NCBI GenBank assembly: GCA_934178475.1 | Contig: CAKPQH010000006.1 | Location: 1 to 64,000 of the forward strand | Origin: an uncultured Clostridia bacterium | GTDB lineage: Bacteria; Bacillota; Clostridia; TANB77; CAG-508 | Length of the DNA: 64,000 nucleotides | Direction of reading: 5' to 3' | Position numbers and translations under genes: made by a program | Part shown: positions 35,235 to 43,920 of the stretch, piece after piece | Layout of the letters: each line of letters opens with the position of its first letter | How positions within the stretch are numbered: position 1 is the first letter of the stretch | Notes under the pieces: generated by a model | Told to the model about the DNA's origin: nothing | The model's database searches: none | What the model saw: the letters and a program-made list of their open reading frames with translations, nothing else

Positions 35235-36316
35235 TAGTCAACCTCCTCTCCAGAAAGTGCTTTAATCCCTGTTGTTATTATTTCTTTCTTTTCTTCATCT
35301 GTTAAATCCTGCTCTAATACCATTCTAATAAATTCTCCTTTAAGAGAAACATCATTTTTATAGTCCATATAATTAATTTTTAAAGTAGTTTCATCATATA
35401 TTTTCAAATAATATACATCCGTTTCAAATCTTTTTAATAAGTAATTTATATCTCTTTCTGACTGAATATCAACTTTTCCCTCTAAAATTATCTTAACAAG
35501 ATTTTTTTGATCTATATCTTTTAATTTATCACTAATCTTAGATTCTACTTCACTAGTAGTAACAGTATCTGAAATATCTATATGTAACTCACGTACTTCT
35601 CTTTGTGCAAATTCAATAAATTTACTTTCTATCTTTCCATTTTCCACATCTAAAAGAACAAATCCTTTTTTACCACATTCATCAAATCCTCTTCCTTCTA
35701 AGCAACCAGAATAACAATATATTCCCCTTTTATCTAACTTTTCTTGTTTATATGAATGAATATGACCTAATGCTAAATAATCTATATTTTTATTTTTTAA
35801 TTCTTTTAAATTTATTATTTCTGTTTTATCTTTTATATCTATTTGTGACTCTTGCCCATGCATTACCACAATATTTACATCCTGTTTATTTAAATTCAAA
35901 GAATTATATATATCTATATCATTTCTTCCTTCAATTTCTCTTCCCGTTATAACCAAATTATTTTCATATTCATATTTTATCCATTCATATTTACTAAATA
36001 ATTTTAAATTAGATGGAATTTCATCATCTTCTATAAATCTGGTATTATCATGATTTCCCTTTAAATATATAAAATCTATTTCAGGGTTATCTTCTATTGC
36101 AAATTTTACAATATTCTTAGTTTTAACAGAAATGTTTTTTCTATCAAATAAATCTCCTGCAATTATTATTATTTTTACTAAATTTTCTTTTGCATATTTT
36201 ACCATATTCTGAAATGTTATTAATATCTCGTTATTACGTTCTTTTGCTTTTTCTTTACTTAAGTTTGATTGCATTTGTGAATCTAAATGTAAATCGCTAC
36301 AATGTATTATTTTCAT
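35234..36316 (-). CDS. YhaO/SbcD-like metallophosphoesterase (DNA nuclease subunit)
   Basis: 360 aa. Metal-binding motifs in order: HCSDLHLDS, AGDLFDRKNIS, LKGNHDN, VVMHGQES and LGHIHSYK, the Mre11/SbcD calcineurin-like pattern. A C-terminal capping region follows, then the ATPase partner with stop and start overlapping. It probably cuts DNA ends together with that ATPase. The start has an odd leader: AAAGGAGAT lies about 38 nt away with a perfect 10-bp hairpin between it and the ATG. Confidence 0.85.
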   Translation of the reverse strand: MKIIHCSDLHLDSQMQSNLSKEKAKERNNEILITFQNMVKYAKENLVKIIIIAGDLFDRKNISVKTKNIVKFAIEDNPEIDFIYLKGNHDNTRFIEDDEIPSNLKLFSKYEWIKYEYENNLVITGREIEGRNDIDIYNSLNLNKQDVNIVVMHGQESQIDIKDKTEIINLKELKNKNIDYLALGHIHSYKQEKLDKRGIYCYSGCLEGRGFDECGKKGFVLLDVENGKIESKFIEFAQREVRELHIDISDTVTTSEVESKISDKLKDIDQKNLVKIILEGKVDIQSERDINYLLKRFETDVYYLKIYDETTLKINYMDYKNDVSLKGEFIRMVLEQDLTDEEKKEIITTGIKALSGEEVD

Positions 36317-36327
36317 TACTTATATAT

Positions 36328-36353
36328 AACTTAATTACCTTAATAATTAAGTT
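36328..36353 (-). promoter_or_regulatory. 10-bp hairpin between the Shine-Dalgarno and the start codon of the yhaO-like gene
   Basis: AACTTAATTA and TAATTAAGTT (loop TTAAGG on the coding strand). The only good Shine-Dalgarno, AAAGGAGAT at 36355-36363, is upstream of it; folding would bring it to about 12 nt from the ATG. Confidence 0.4.
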
Positions 36354-36495
36354 AATCTCCTTTCTTTAGATTGTTAGTTAAAATTTATAGCATATTATTT
36401 TCTTATCTATTATGATTACTTAAATCATATGCATTATATATCACTGTACAAATGTTTGCAATACTTTTTTTCTATTTTACTTTATTTTTATAATA

Positions 36496-36530
36496 AAAAC
36501 AGATAATAACTTATTATAATTATCTGTTTT
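36496..36530 (-). terminator. Terminator after the 159-aa membrane gene
   Basis: AAAACAGATAAT and ATTATCTGTTTT pair; TTTATTATAAAAATAAA follows. The 270 nt between here and the yhaO start otherwise hold nothing I can identify. Confidence 0.65.
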
Positions 36531-36588
36531 CTCTATTATAACTTTTTATTTAAATCTACTTTTTAGAAAATACTTTCTGTTTTTTCTA

Positions 36589-37068
36589 TTAATAATTTCT
36601 ATATTGATTTTTATCTGCTCTGTCGTCTAGTTTTCTATCAAATTTATCTCCCTCAAAAAACCAATCTGTTTTTTTATCTTTGTGTTTATCTGCATCCTTT
36701 CTATCCATTAAAACATCTATAAAAACAAAAAGTGCAATTAATATTCCTAAAGCTGCTACAGCAGCATTTTGAACAAGTGCTATATCTGTTTGTGAATTCA
36801 TAAGCTTTGGCATTGCATCCACTGCAAGATAGCTTCCAAAATAATAAATATATGTACCTAAATATGCAACTGCTCCAATTAAATTTCTTCTTAATATTAA
36901 AATAAAGCATGCTATTGTAATAAAAATGGTTATTATTTCAATATTAAAATTAAATGATACAAATCCACCTAAAGTACTTTCTTGTTGTGTTTCAATTGCA
37001 ACTATTATCCTAAAAATCCAAAACATTACCATAAAAAATATTAGTAACCAACTTGACATTCTTTTCAT
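36589..37068 (-). CDS. Four-helix membrane protein of unknown function
   Basis: 159 aa, about four transmembrane helices (WLLIFFMVMFWIFRIIVAIE first), then a charged cytoplasmic tail DRKDADKHKDKKTDWFFEGD. A similar DWFW/DWFF tail closes the membrane protein at 60677. No family known. It follows DUF1292, but a hairpin separates them. Confidence 0.55.
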   Translation of the reverse strand: MKRMSSWLLIFFMVMFWIFRIIVAIETQQESTLGGFVSFNFNIEIITIFITIACFILILRRNLIGAVAYLGTYIYYFGSYLAVDAMPKLMNSQTDIALVQNAAVAALGILIALFVFIDVLMDRKDADKHKDKKTDWFFEGDKFDRKLDDRADKNQYRNY

Positions 37069-37101
37069 AACTAATAACTTCCCTTCACCCTAAAAATATA
37101 A

Positions 37102-37121
37102 GCGACCTTATATTAGGTCGC
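37102..37121 (-). terminator. Terminator of the ireB-ruvX-DUF1292 cluster
   Basis: GCGACCT and AGGTCGC with loop TATATT; the minus-strand tail TTATATTTTT follows. Confidence 0.7.
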
Positions 37122-37128
37122 ATCTATT

Positions 37129-37443
37129 TTAGTTAGCATCATCTATAAAATCAAATTCATCTTTAAATTTTTCTTTAAATATTTCAAAAACCTTCATTAA
37201 TGTATCTTCATCCTCAACACTAACATATGATTCTTCTTCTGAATCTTCTTCGCTATCTTCCACTTTTAATATTACTACTTCTCCATCTTCTTCATCTTCT
37301 CCATCAGCCATTGGTAATAATACAACATAGTCCTCATCTTCAAAATTTATTAAATCTAAAAATTCAAATTTTACCTCATTTCCTTCTTCATCATTTAATG
37401 TAACTATATTATCTAAGTTTTCATCTTCGTAATTTTCGTTCAT
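37129..37443 (-). CDS. DUF1292-family acidic protein
   Basis: 104 aa, very acidic. VTLNDEEGNEVKFEFLDLIN and the EDYVVLLPMAD segment are the DUF1292 core, followed by an Asp/Glu linker and a helix (EIFKEKFKDEFDF). Function unknown, but the family is nearly always downstream of ireB and ruvX in Firmicutes, as here. Confidence 0.85.
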   Translation of the reverse strand: MNENYEDENLDNIVTLNDEEGNEVKFEFLDLINFEDEDYVVLLPMADGEDEEDGEVVILKVEDSEEDSEEESYVSVEDEDTLMKVFEIFKEKFKDEFDFIDDAN

Positions 37444-37552
37444 TTTTTTCTCCTTTCAAATTATATATTTATCCATCTTATATTATTTTTTCAATGGATA
37501 ACTTTTTATTTTGGAAAATTATATTATTAATAATTTTCTCAACATTAATATC

Positions 37553-37981
37553 TTAGTTTTCAGAATTTTTCATTTTACTTATATACATTTCTAATATATA
37601 TACTGCAGAAATAGTATCTACAATATTTCTTTTTTTATGTTTATTTATATCTAAAAAATTCATTGTTTTATGTGCTGCCACAGTTGTTAATCTTTCATCC
37701 ATATAATCAATTTTTATATCATTATATTTACATTTTAATTTGTGTATAAATTTTTCTGTAAGCTCAACTCTTTTAGATTTTGTACCATTCATGTTATATG
37801 GCATACCAATTACTATTGTATCTATCTCATACTTTTCCATATATTCATCTATTTTTTTCAATATACTTTTGTCATTTCCATTAGATACAAATGTTTCAAG
37901 TCCTTGAACTGTAATATTCAAACTATCTGTAATTGCAAAACCTGTCCTAGTTTCACCGTAATCAATTCCCAAAATTCTCAT
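37553..37981 (-). CDS. ruvX: RuvX/YqgF RNase H-fold nuclease
   Basis: 142 aa: ILGIDYGETRTGFAITD (first acidic residue and nucleotide-binding turn), VIGMPYNMNGT, YMDERLTTVAAHKTM and VDTISAVYILEMYI. The family processes 16S rRNA 5' ends and was proposed as a Holliday-junction resolvase. It follows ireB with the stop and start overlapping, and precedes DUF1292. Confidence 0.93.
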   Translation of the reverse strand: MRILGIDYGETRTGFAITDSLNITVQGLETFVSNGNDKSILKKIDEYMEKYEIDTIVIGMPYNMNGTKSKRVELTEKFIHKLKCKYNDIKIDYMDERLTTVAAHKTMNFLDINKHKKRNIVDTISAVYILEMYISKMKNSEN

Positions 37982-38235
37982 TATTTATCAATTCCTATAT
38001 AATACTTAACCATTTTTTCTAATAATTCGTCTCTTTCGACACATCTAATCTTATTTCTTGCGTCATTATGACTAGTTATATATGTTGGATCTCCTGATAA
38101 TATATACCCAACTATTTGATTTATTGGATTATATCCTTTTTCAACCAAAGCTTGATATACATCTTTTAGAATCTCTTGAACATTACTTTCCTCGTTTTTA
38201 TCTACCTTAAAACACATTGTCTTATCAAAATCCAT
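37981..38235 (-). CDS. ireB: IreB-family regulatory phosphoprotein
   Basis: 84 aa. VQEILKDVYQALVEKGYNPI, NQIVGYILSGDPTYITSHND and ARNKIRCVERDELLEKMVKY define the IreB/DUF965 family, a substrate of the PASTA kinase IreK affecting cell-wall stress responses in enterococci. A Thr-containing N-terminus (FDKTMCFKV) is present, as expected for phosphorylation. The start at 38235 is preferred because AAAGGATG precedes it; six earlier codons overlap that site. alaS, its frequent upstream neighbour, is absent. Confidence 0.92.
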   Translation of the reverse strand: MDFDKTMCFKVDKNEESNVQEILKDVYQALVEKGYNPINQIVGYILSGDPTYITSHNDARNKIRCVERDELLEKMVKYYIGIDK

Positions 38236-38252
38236 ATTTATCATCCTTTCCA

Positions 38253-39392
38253 TTATATATTACTTATTAAATTTTCTTCATTTGAATTATCATCAACATA
38301 TTCTTCCATCTTCTTTAAAACTTCCTCTATTCCAGTTCCTTTATAATAAGTTGATAATACAAATTTCAATGCTGGTTTAACAACCACATCTTTCTTTTTC
38401 TTTCTTCCTTTTGTTTTCTTTTCTTCTAATTCTTTTACTTCAAAATTATCTTGCAATGAAATATTAAGTCCCTCTGCACTTTCTTTTAAATCGTTCACAA
38501 AATCAGTTATATTCTCTACTGTAACTCCTGTAAATACAATTACAAACTTAGGACCATTATATCTAACAAATATATAATTTTCAGAAATACTGCCTTTAAT
38601 TTTTCTACAAACTTCTGTAATTGTTTTATTTCCAAGTTCTCTTGCCTTTTTATTTATTTCTTCTATATTAGAAATTTTAAACATACATATCGCTGAAGTA
38701 GCATTTTCATCTATTATTTTTTTACCAGCTCCATATAAATATTCTGCTGTATATAATTCAGAATACAAATCTTTTCTAACAATACTTTCCAATGTTTTTT
38801 GATAATTCATAGTTTTTAAAACTGTTACTATATTTTCTTTTACAGTATCTAATATAGTTGTATCTATATTATCAAAATCATGTGGTACCCCACTTTCTAT
38901 AATCCAAAATCCAATATACACATTATCAATATACAAAGGAAAAAATATTGCCGATTTTGCTCTACCAAATTCCATCTGTTGATATGGTAATTTTTCGTTT
39001 TCATTATTTATTGTTACATATTTAGCTGAAGCCGTCATTATACTATCTTTAAATATATCCACTTCATGTAAATTTTTAAGAGTCTCCCAATGTTTTTCAT
39101 CAACATTAGTAGCTTTTATACAATATTCAGTTCCATCAAACACAACTATTGTAGAATATTTAAATTCATATTTGTCAATTATAGTATCATTAATTGATTT
39201 TATTTTTGTTTCTACACTTTTATCGCTACCAACAATACTCATAAAATCTTGCAATACATTTAAATTTGTAACTTTTTGATGCATATTTTGAAAATTTTGT
39301 ATTTTTTTATGTATTGACATATTATAGAATATTAAAAGCAATATTATAAAAACTAAAGCTATTATTATATATGGCAATTTATTTTCCTCCAA
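38253..39392 (-). CDS. Membrane-anchored GAF protein with degenerate GGDEF domain
   Basis: 379 aa: one N-terminal helix (IIIALVFIILLLIFYNMS), a GAF-like domain (about 45-195), then a GGDEF-like domain (about 205-310). The active-site signature is RYNG-PKF where active cyclases have RYGGDEF, so it cannot make cyclic di-GMP; it may bind a nucleotide or act as a scaffold. A Lys-rich linker (KKTKGRKKKKDVV) follows. It is 3 nt downstream of the CpaE-like gene, in one transcript with it. Confidence 0.65.
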   Translation of the reverse strand: MEENKLPYIIIALVFIILLLIFYNMSIHKKIQNFQNMHQKVTNLNVLQDFMSIVGSDKSVETKIKSINDTIIDKYEFKYSTIVVFDGTEYCIKATNVDEKHWETLKNLHEVDIFKDSIMTASAKYVTINNENEKLPYQQMEFGRAKSAIFFPLYIDNVYIGFWIIESGVPHDFDNIDTTILDTVKENIVTVLKTMNYQKTLESIVRKDLYSELYTAEYLYGAGKKIIDENATSAICMFKISNIEEINKKARELGNKTITEVCRKIKGSISENYIFVRYNGPKFVIVFTGVTVENITDFVNDLKESAEGLNISLQDNFEVKELEEKKTKGRKKKKDVVVKPALKFVLSTYYKGTGIEEVLKKMEEYVDDNSNEENLISNI

Positions 39393-39395
39393 TTA

Positions 39396-41834
39396 TTAAT
39401 ATTTTTTCTTCATATTATTTAATGTATTATTTACACTATTTGAAAATCCATTAGAATATTGCGTATTACTTTTTTTGTTTTTATTATAATTATATCCACT
39501 ATAACCAGATTTAGGTTGTCTCATTATTTGTGGATAAACCATACTAGCTAAATTTTTTAATATAACCATAAAATCTTTAGAATACTTTCTTATAGATATA
39601 TCACAATCTACAACTCCATCTAAATATTTTTCGTATATATCTTGGTAAAATGGTACTTCTTGATATTGAACGGTATCTTTATTAAATAATTCTGTCATAA
39701 ATGACATTTCTGGATCATTATAATATGCCATTCCACCAATTATATTTTTTGATGTAATTTTCTTTAATCTTACAACTTTATTAACAATTATTTTAATTTT
39801 CTCATCAGTTAATATATTTTTAGATTTTAATTCTCTTAAAAATGCAGTAAGTGGTTGAATTGTTAATATATCCATACTTTGTACCAGATATATTTCTTGA
39901 GCATTTTCAAAATATCCAAAAGGTGTATTAAAATCACAATCAATCAATATAACTGAATGATTTTTAACTAATGTTTCAAGTATTTTTCCATAATTTTCTA
40001 TATTGTCATCTTGATTTGGTACAGTTGTATATACTGTTAAATCTTCTTTAACCTTTATTCCTCTAGCATCACCATTAAGTAAATTAGTTATACTATACGC
40101 TGCTCTTGAACGTAAGTCATCCTCGTTTTGAGTATATATATAATATGAATTTTTATTTTGCGTTGCATCTAATATAGCAACATCTACCCCATATTCTGAT
40201 AAATATTCTGCAATATTATTTACAGTAAATGAAACTCCATTTTTACTTGCTCCAACGAATGCGGCTATTTTATTTTTTTCTGTTAATAATCTTCCAATAT
40301 CTATACCTTCTATATATTCTCTCTTAGGTTCTTTTCTTGAAAATCCTTTTGTATTTCTATTTTCCTCTTGTTTATATTGACTTACCTGACTCACTGGTTG
40401 TCTATTTTCTTTTTTAAAACTATTATCTTCCTCAAATCCAGGAAGGAAATCTTCATTCTCTTCATCTTGTTCAAATCCAGGTAGCATTTCATCTTCAGCA
40501 TCATCTTCTCTAGCACTTTCAACACCTGGCAAAACATTATTATCATTATCATCTATGTCTTCAAATCCAGGTAATATAGTATCTTCTTCAGAACTTTCAT
40601 CTTCAAATCCTGGTAATATATCATCTTCTATTTTATTAGTTTCTTCGTTCTTTTTCTCAAACCCTGGTAATGAAATATTATCAATATCATCAACAACTTT
40701 TCTTGGTCTTCCTCTTTTTTTAGGTTTCATTTCCTCTGGTGATGGTATAGGATTTTTTCTTGGTCTTCCTCTTCCTCTTTTAACTGTCTTTTCTTCTATT
40801 TCTTCCTCTTGATCATCATTTTCAAATTCTTCAGGTATATTTTTTTGTTCCTCATTATCTTCTTCTATCAAATCTAATCTGTCATTTTGTTCAAAATCAT
40901 TTTCATTGTCAATATTATCCTCTACATCTTCGTCTATATCATCAAATTCATCATCTAAATCTTTTAAGCTTTGGAAATTATTTTTATTAGCAGCTTTAGT
41001 AATAATATTTTTGCTTAAAGATGTAGGTACAATAACAGGGTTATTTTTAACATCAATTGTTTTAGATTCTAAATTTATAAGTTTTTCACTAGGTCCTGAT
41101 TTAGGTGTATTTGCAATTCTTTTTACTTTTGAAGCTTTTCCACTCATAACCAATTTTTGATACTCTATAGAATTAGTCTCTAATATAGCTTTTACATTAG
41201 TAGGTAAAACTGCAATAATCGTTTTAAGTTGTTGTTCATTATATTGACTAACTATATTATTAAAACTTTCAACATATCTATCTTCATTTTTACCTAATCT
41301 TGAAAAATGATTTAATATATTTTGCATTTCATCTTCGCTAACTTCATTTTCGCTTTCTGTTTGATAATTTACATCTTCTGCATCTATTTTATAATATAAC
41401 TTTGCTTCTTTTTTTGTACGTGGTTTATTTATAAGTCTGCAAACCTGGTCTATACTTCTATCATTTCCTATAATTGCATCATAGATTCCAATTCCAAATA
41501 ATTTAACCAATATTTCTTCTGATTTAACTCTTCTTTCAGCACACAAAAGAATTATAGGTATATTGTTTCCTCTACTATTAGAAGCTTCATCACTTATATT
41601 ATCTAGTCTTTCAAATATATATCTATCTTGTTGTTCATAACTTGTACTAGAAAACTCTTCCAAATCTTCACTTATTACTATTCTATCATAGTTTTTATCT
41701 CTTTGTAATTCTTTCAAAATAGCATTGAAATAATAAACATTTTTATATGATATTATTTCTTTATATTCTTTTTGATATTTCTTTACAATTGCTGCTGAAC
41801 TTTTCTCATCATTAACTGCAAATAAAATCTTCAT
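39396..41834 (-). CDS. CpaE/MinD-like protein with AT-hooks and LPGFE repeats
   Basis: 812 aa. The N-terminus (MKILFAVNDEKSSAAIVKKY, to about 150) resembles a receiver-like domain as in CpaE. The middle (about 290-480) is acidic, with two AT-hooks (RGRGRPRKNP and KKRGRPRKV) and six LPGFE-type repeats. From about 515 comes a MinD/ParA-like domain whose P-loop is FVGASKNGVSFT, lacking the usual KGGxGKT lysine and threonine; ATP use is doubtful. ILIDCDFNTPFG and VNKVVRLKK follow. CpaE-like proteins position pilus assembly; AT-hooks bind minor-groove AT-rich DNA. The start at 41834 has a GGGAG site. Neighbours suggest a surface or pilus-assembly operon, but no secretion ATPase is seen. Confidence 0.6.
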   Translation of the reverse strand: MKILFAVNDEKSSAAIVKKYQKEYKEIISYKNVYYFNAILKELQRDKNYDRIVISEDLEEFSSTSYEQQDRYIFERLDNISDEASNSRGNNIPIILLCAERRVKSEEILVKLFGIGIYDAIIGNDRSIDQVCRLINKPRTKKEAKLYYKIDAEDVNYQTESENEVSEDEMQNILNHFSRLGKNEDRYVESFNNIVSQYNEQQLKTIIAVLPTNVKAILETNSIEYQKLVMSGKASKVKRIANTPKSGPSEKLINLESKTIDVKNNPVIVPTSLSKNIITKAANKNNFQSLKDLDDEFDDIDEDVEDNIDNENDFEQNDRLDLIEEDNEEQKNIPEEFENDDQEEEIEEKTVKRGRGRPRKNPIPSPEEMKPKKRGRPRKVVDDIDNISLPGFEKKNEETNKIEDDILPGFEDESSEEDTILPGFEDIDDNDNNVLPGVESAREDDAEDEMLPGFEQDEENEDFLPGFEEDNSFKKENRQPVSQVSQYKQEENRNTKGFSRKEPKREYIEGIDIGRLLTEKNKIAAFVGASKNGVSFTVNNIAEYLSEYGVDVAILDATQNKNSYYIYTQNEDDLRSRAAYSITNLLNGDARGIKVKEDLTVYTTVPNQDDNIENYGKILETLVKNHSVILIDCDFNTPFGYFENAQEIYLVQSMDILTIQPLTAFLRELKSKNILTDEKIKIIVNKVVRLKKITSKNIIGGMAYYNDPEMSFMTELFNKDTVQYQEVPFYQDIYEKYLDGVVDCDISIRKYSKDFMVILKNLASMVYPQIMRQPKSGYSGYNYNKNKKSNTQYSNGFSNSVNNTLNNMKKKY

Positions 41835-41838
41835 TCGT

Positions 41839-42243
41839 TTACTCCCTTCCAAACTTTACAACTATAGCAAATATCAAAGGTAATACCTGACATATTATAG
41901 TTAAAGTAACAATAGAAACCATCATTCCCAATCCTTTTTCTAAGTTGGCCATTTGTCTTCCACCAATTATAACTTTATATATCATACTAATTACAATTCC
42001 AAAAAAACAAATAGGAATACTATATAATTGAACAATATGTAGAACATATGCTGTAACACCATATGTCTTAGATCCATACTTTTCTTCATAATCTTCTATA
42101 CTTTTTAATTGTTTTTCTTTAATTTCTACTAATTTGCTTTCTGTTTCTTCATTAATTACTTCTGCCGCATGCACTTTATTTATTGTTCCAGCTAAAGAAA
42201 TTAATATTAAAATTGATACTATTATTGTCAATATTTTCTTCAT
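41839..42243 (-). CDS. Small exported membrane protein, VirB2/TrbC pilin-like in layout
   Basis: 134 aa: signal peptide (about 1-26, ending NKVHA), a charged 50-residue segment, then two helices joined by a short basic loop (IPICFFGIVISMIYKVIIGG, RQMANLEKGLG and MMVSIVTLTIICQVLPLIFA). Two late helices around a short polar loop recall VirB2/TrbC-like pilins or holin-type proteins; sequence evidence is thin. It ends 4 nt before the CpaE-like start, so they are co-expressed. Confidence 0.5.
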   Translation of the reverse strand: MKKILTIIVSILILISLAGTINKVHAAEVINEETESKLVEIKEKQLKSIEDYEEKYGSKTYGVTAYVLHIVQLYSIPICFFGIVISMIYKVIIGGRQMANLEKGLGMMVSIVTLTIICQVLPLIFAIVVKFGRE

Positions 42244-42359
42244 TTTTTCTCCCCCTAATTACATTGCAAATTCTTTTATTTTTATTACTTTTATATCATA
42301 ACAAACTATGTAAAAAATAGCAAGTAAATTATTAAAAAAAATCATTTTTCAACAATTAA

Positions 42360-43346
42360 CTATATCTTATCATATAAATATTTCATATGTTTATAAATAG
42401 CATTTGCCCAGTTTTTATCTGTAGCATATTTTTTATTAACAGCAGTAAGTGTATTTCCATTATAATATTTACCAGAAGCAGTCTCTCCATCATATATTTT
42501 GGTTCCTTTAGGATTTAAATAATATTTAACTAATACTCTTGCAATTAAATCTATTGATTCTGAATAATTTTCAAATGTATATGCACCATTATATGGATTA
42601 GAATCATATGCACCATATCCAAATAAATTATATTTTTTCCTTGCTATAGTTGATGTTCCCCATCCACTTTCATGTATACCTAAAGATGCAACAAAGACAC
42701 CATTTATATTATACTGATCTTCTATATAATAAAAATACTGTGCATTATCTTCAAAAACTTTATTTTTATCTTTAGAATCTGTCAGAATCTTCTTAAATTG
42801 TTCTAAACTCAATCCACTTTTTTTATTTAAAGCTATATTAAATGATAAATTATTATTTCCGCTAACCTCTATTTTTTGTTTTGTTCCTATATCTATTATC
42901 TTGTCTAAAGCTGCTTTTGTTACAATTGCAGAAACCTGTTCTCTTGAAATTTCATTTCCGTTTTCATCATAACAAACCTTTGTAGTAATTGTCTGTATTC
43001 CTTTTCTTCCTTCTTGCGATACTGCTGTAGTTCCTATATATAAATTATTGTTATTTCTATATTTAGTGGTATATTCTAGTTCTTCTTCTGCAACTACAAT
43101 TTCCTCTTTATATCTATTATTTTTACTGTTATTTAATATAATTTCATCAATATCTATTTTCTTTGCATCACTGTACTCTATCTCATCAATTTTAATATCC
43201 TCATTGAAAGTATCTTTAGTTTCTATATCTTTTGCATAAACACTCTGTCTATAAAAAATACTTGATATAATTCCTGTTAAAACTAAAAGCAAAATTAATA
43301 TCAATGCAAATATCTTTTTATTTCTAAAATCCACATTTTTCAACAT
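42360..43346 (-). CDS. G5-domain N-acetylglucosaminidase (wall hydrolase)
   Basis: 328 aa. A membrane anchor or uncleaved signal (about 12-36), a G5 domain (about 88-165, LEYTTKYRNNNNLYIGTTAV with a G-I-QTITTKVCYDENGNEI core) and a glucosaminidase domain (about 185-325) with GVFVASLGIHESGWGTSTIA (probable catalytic Glu), KKYNLFGYGAYDSNPY and the YFENY-type AYTFENYSESID. Probably cleaves peptidoglycan glycan chains in growth or separation. It is on its own, 116 nt upstream of the pilin-like gene. Confidence 0.87.
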   Translation of the reverse strand: MLKNVDFRNKKIFALILILLLVLTGIISSIFYRQSVYAKDIETKDTFNEDIKIDEIEYSDAKKIDIDEIILNNSKNNRYKEEIVVAEEELEYTTKYRNNNNLYIGTTAVSQEGRKGIQTITTKVCYDENGNEISREQVSAIVTKAALDKIIDIGTKQKIEVSGNNNLSFNIALNKKSGLSLEQFKKILTDSKDKNKVFEDNAQYFYYIEDQYNINGVFVASLGIHESGWGTSTIARKKYNLFGYGAYDSNPYNGAYTFENYSESIDLIARVLVKYYLNPKGTKIYDGETASGKYYNGNTLTAVNKKYATDKNWANAIYKHMKYLYDKI

Positions 43347-43390
43347 AAATCACCTAAGATAATTTTAATATTTATGATGATTTTTGTCAA

Positions 43391-43410
43391 TAAAAAAACC
43401 GCTTTCGCGG
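43391..43410 (-). terminator. Terminator of the 92-aa membrane gene
   Basis: CCGC-GAAA-GCGG followed by T7 on the minus strand, a GNRA-capped stem. Confidence 0.8.
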
Positions 43411-43441
43411 AAAAGAAATTTTTTCTTTTTTTATTACAGGG

Positions 43442-43720
43442 TTACCGTCCACTATCCATTATTAGTCCAATCCATGCTATTGTCAAAATCACAAATATCG
43501 CACAACATGCAAAACTTATTTTTGCAGCCATTACATAACCAAGCTTTAATTCAATAACAAGATCTATCACAGTCATAATTAGCATAAATATTGAATATTT
43601 TGCATTTAATCTAAAATTATGTCTATGATAGCGTTTACGTCTTTTTCTTAACTTGATAGCATAAATAATTGTTACAATAATAGTAAGTATATTGACAGCT
43701 GATAATGTTATCTCCAACAT
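43442..43720 (-). CDS. Small three-helix membrane protein
   Basis: 92 aa starting MLEITLSAVNILTIIVTIIY, with basic RKRRKRYHRHNFRLN after helix 1 and two further helices. The start at 43720 has a run of seven G (GGGGGGG) upstream. It ends with MDSGR, whose last codon is CGG, one of only three in-frame CGG codons I find in intact genes here. Function unknown. A long-range leader stem (43767-43840) precedes it. Confidence 0.55.
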   Translation of the reverse strand: MLEITLSAVNILTIIVTIIYAIKLRKRRKRYHRHNFRLNAKYSIFMLIMTVIDLVIELKLGYVMAAKISFACCAIFVILTIAWIGLIMDSGR

Positions 43721-43766
43721 TATTTCCCCCCCTTTCTTTTTTATAATCATATATCATAAAACTATA

Positions 43767-43840
43767 AAGAAGAGGTATTTCTCTTCACTAATTAGTGAAA
43801 AAAGATTATCAGATATAGGTCAATCTCCATACCTCTTTTA
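43767..43840 (-). promoter_or_regulatory. Folded leader with long-range stem
   Basis: AAGAGGTAT near the 5' end (43831 down) pairs with ATACCTCTT (43770 up), enclosing a CACTAATTAGTG hairpin. TATAAT just upstream would start transcription at the stem. A tiny ORF (MEIDLYLIIFFH) lies within. Could be a riboregulator or leader of the 92-aa membrane gene. Confidence 0.35.
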
Positions 43841-43890
43841 TTATAACATAAATATAAGTTTTTTTCCACATTAAAAGAAAAAAGAAAAAA

Positions 43891-43912
43891 GAATACTAGG
43901 AAACTAGTACTC
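43891..43912 (-). terminator. Terminator of the cyclophilin gene
   Basis: GAGTACTAG-TTTC-CTAGTATTC on the minus strand, then TTTTTTCTTTTTTC. Confidence 0.8.
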
Positions 43913-43920
43913 TTCATCTT

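Noticed and set aside
43442..43447. A fourth +1 frameshift at the CGG before the stop of the 92-aa gene
   Set aside because: Shifting would extend the ORF through the terminator stem; the stop followed by a terminator looks natural.
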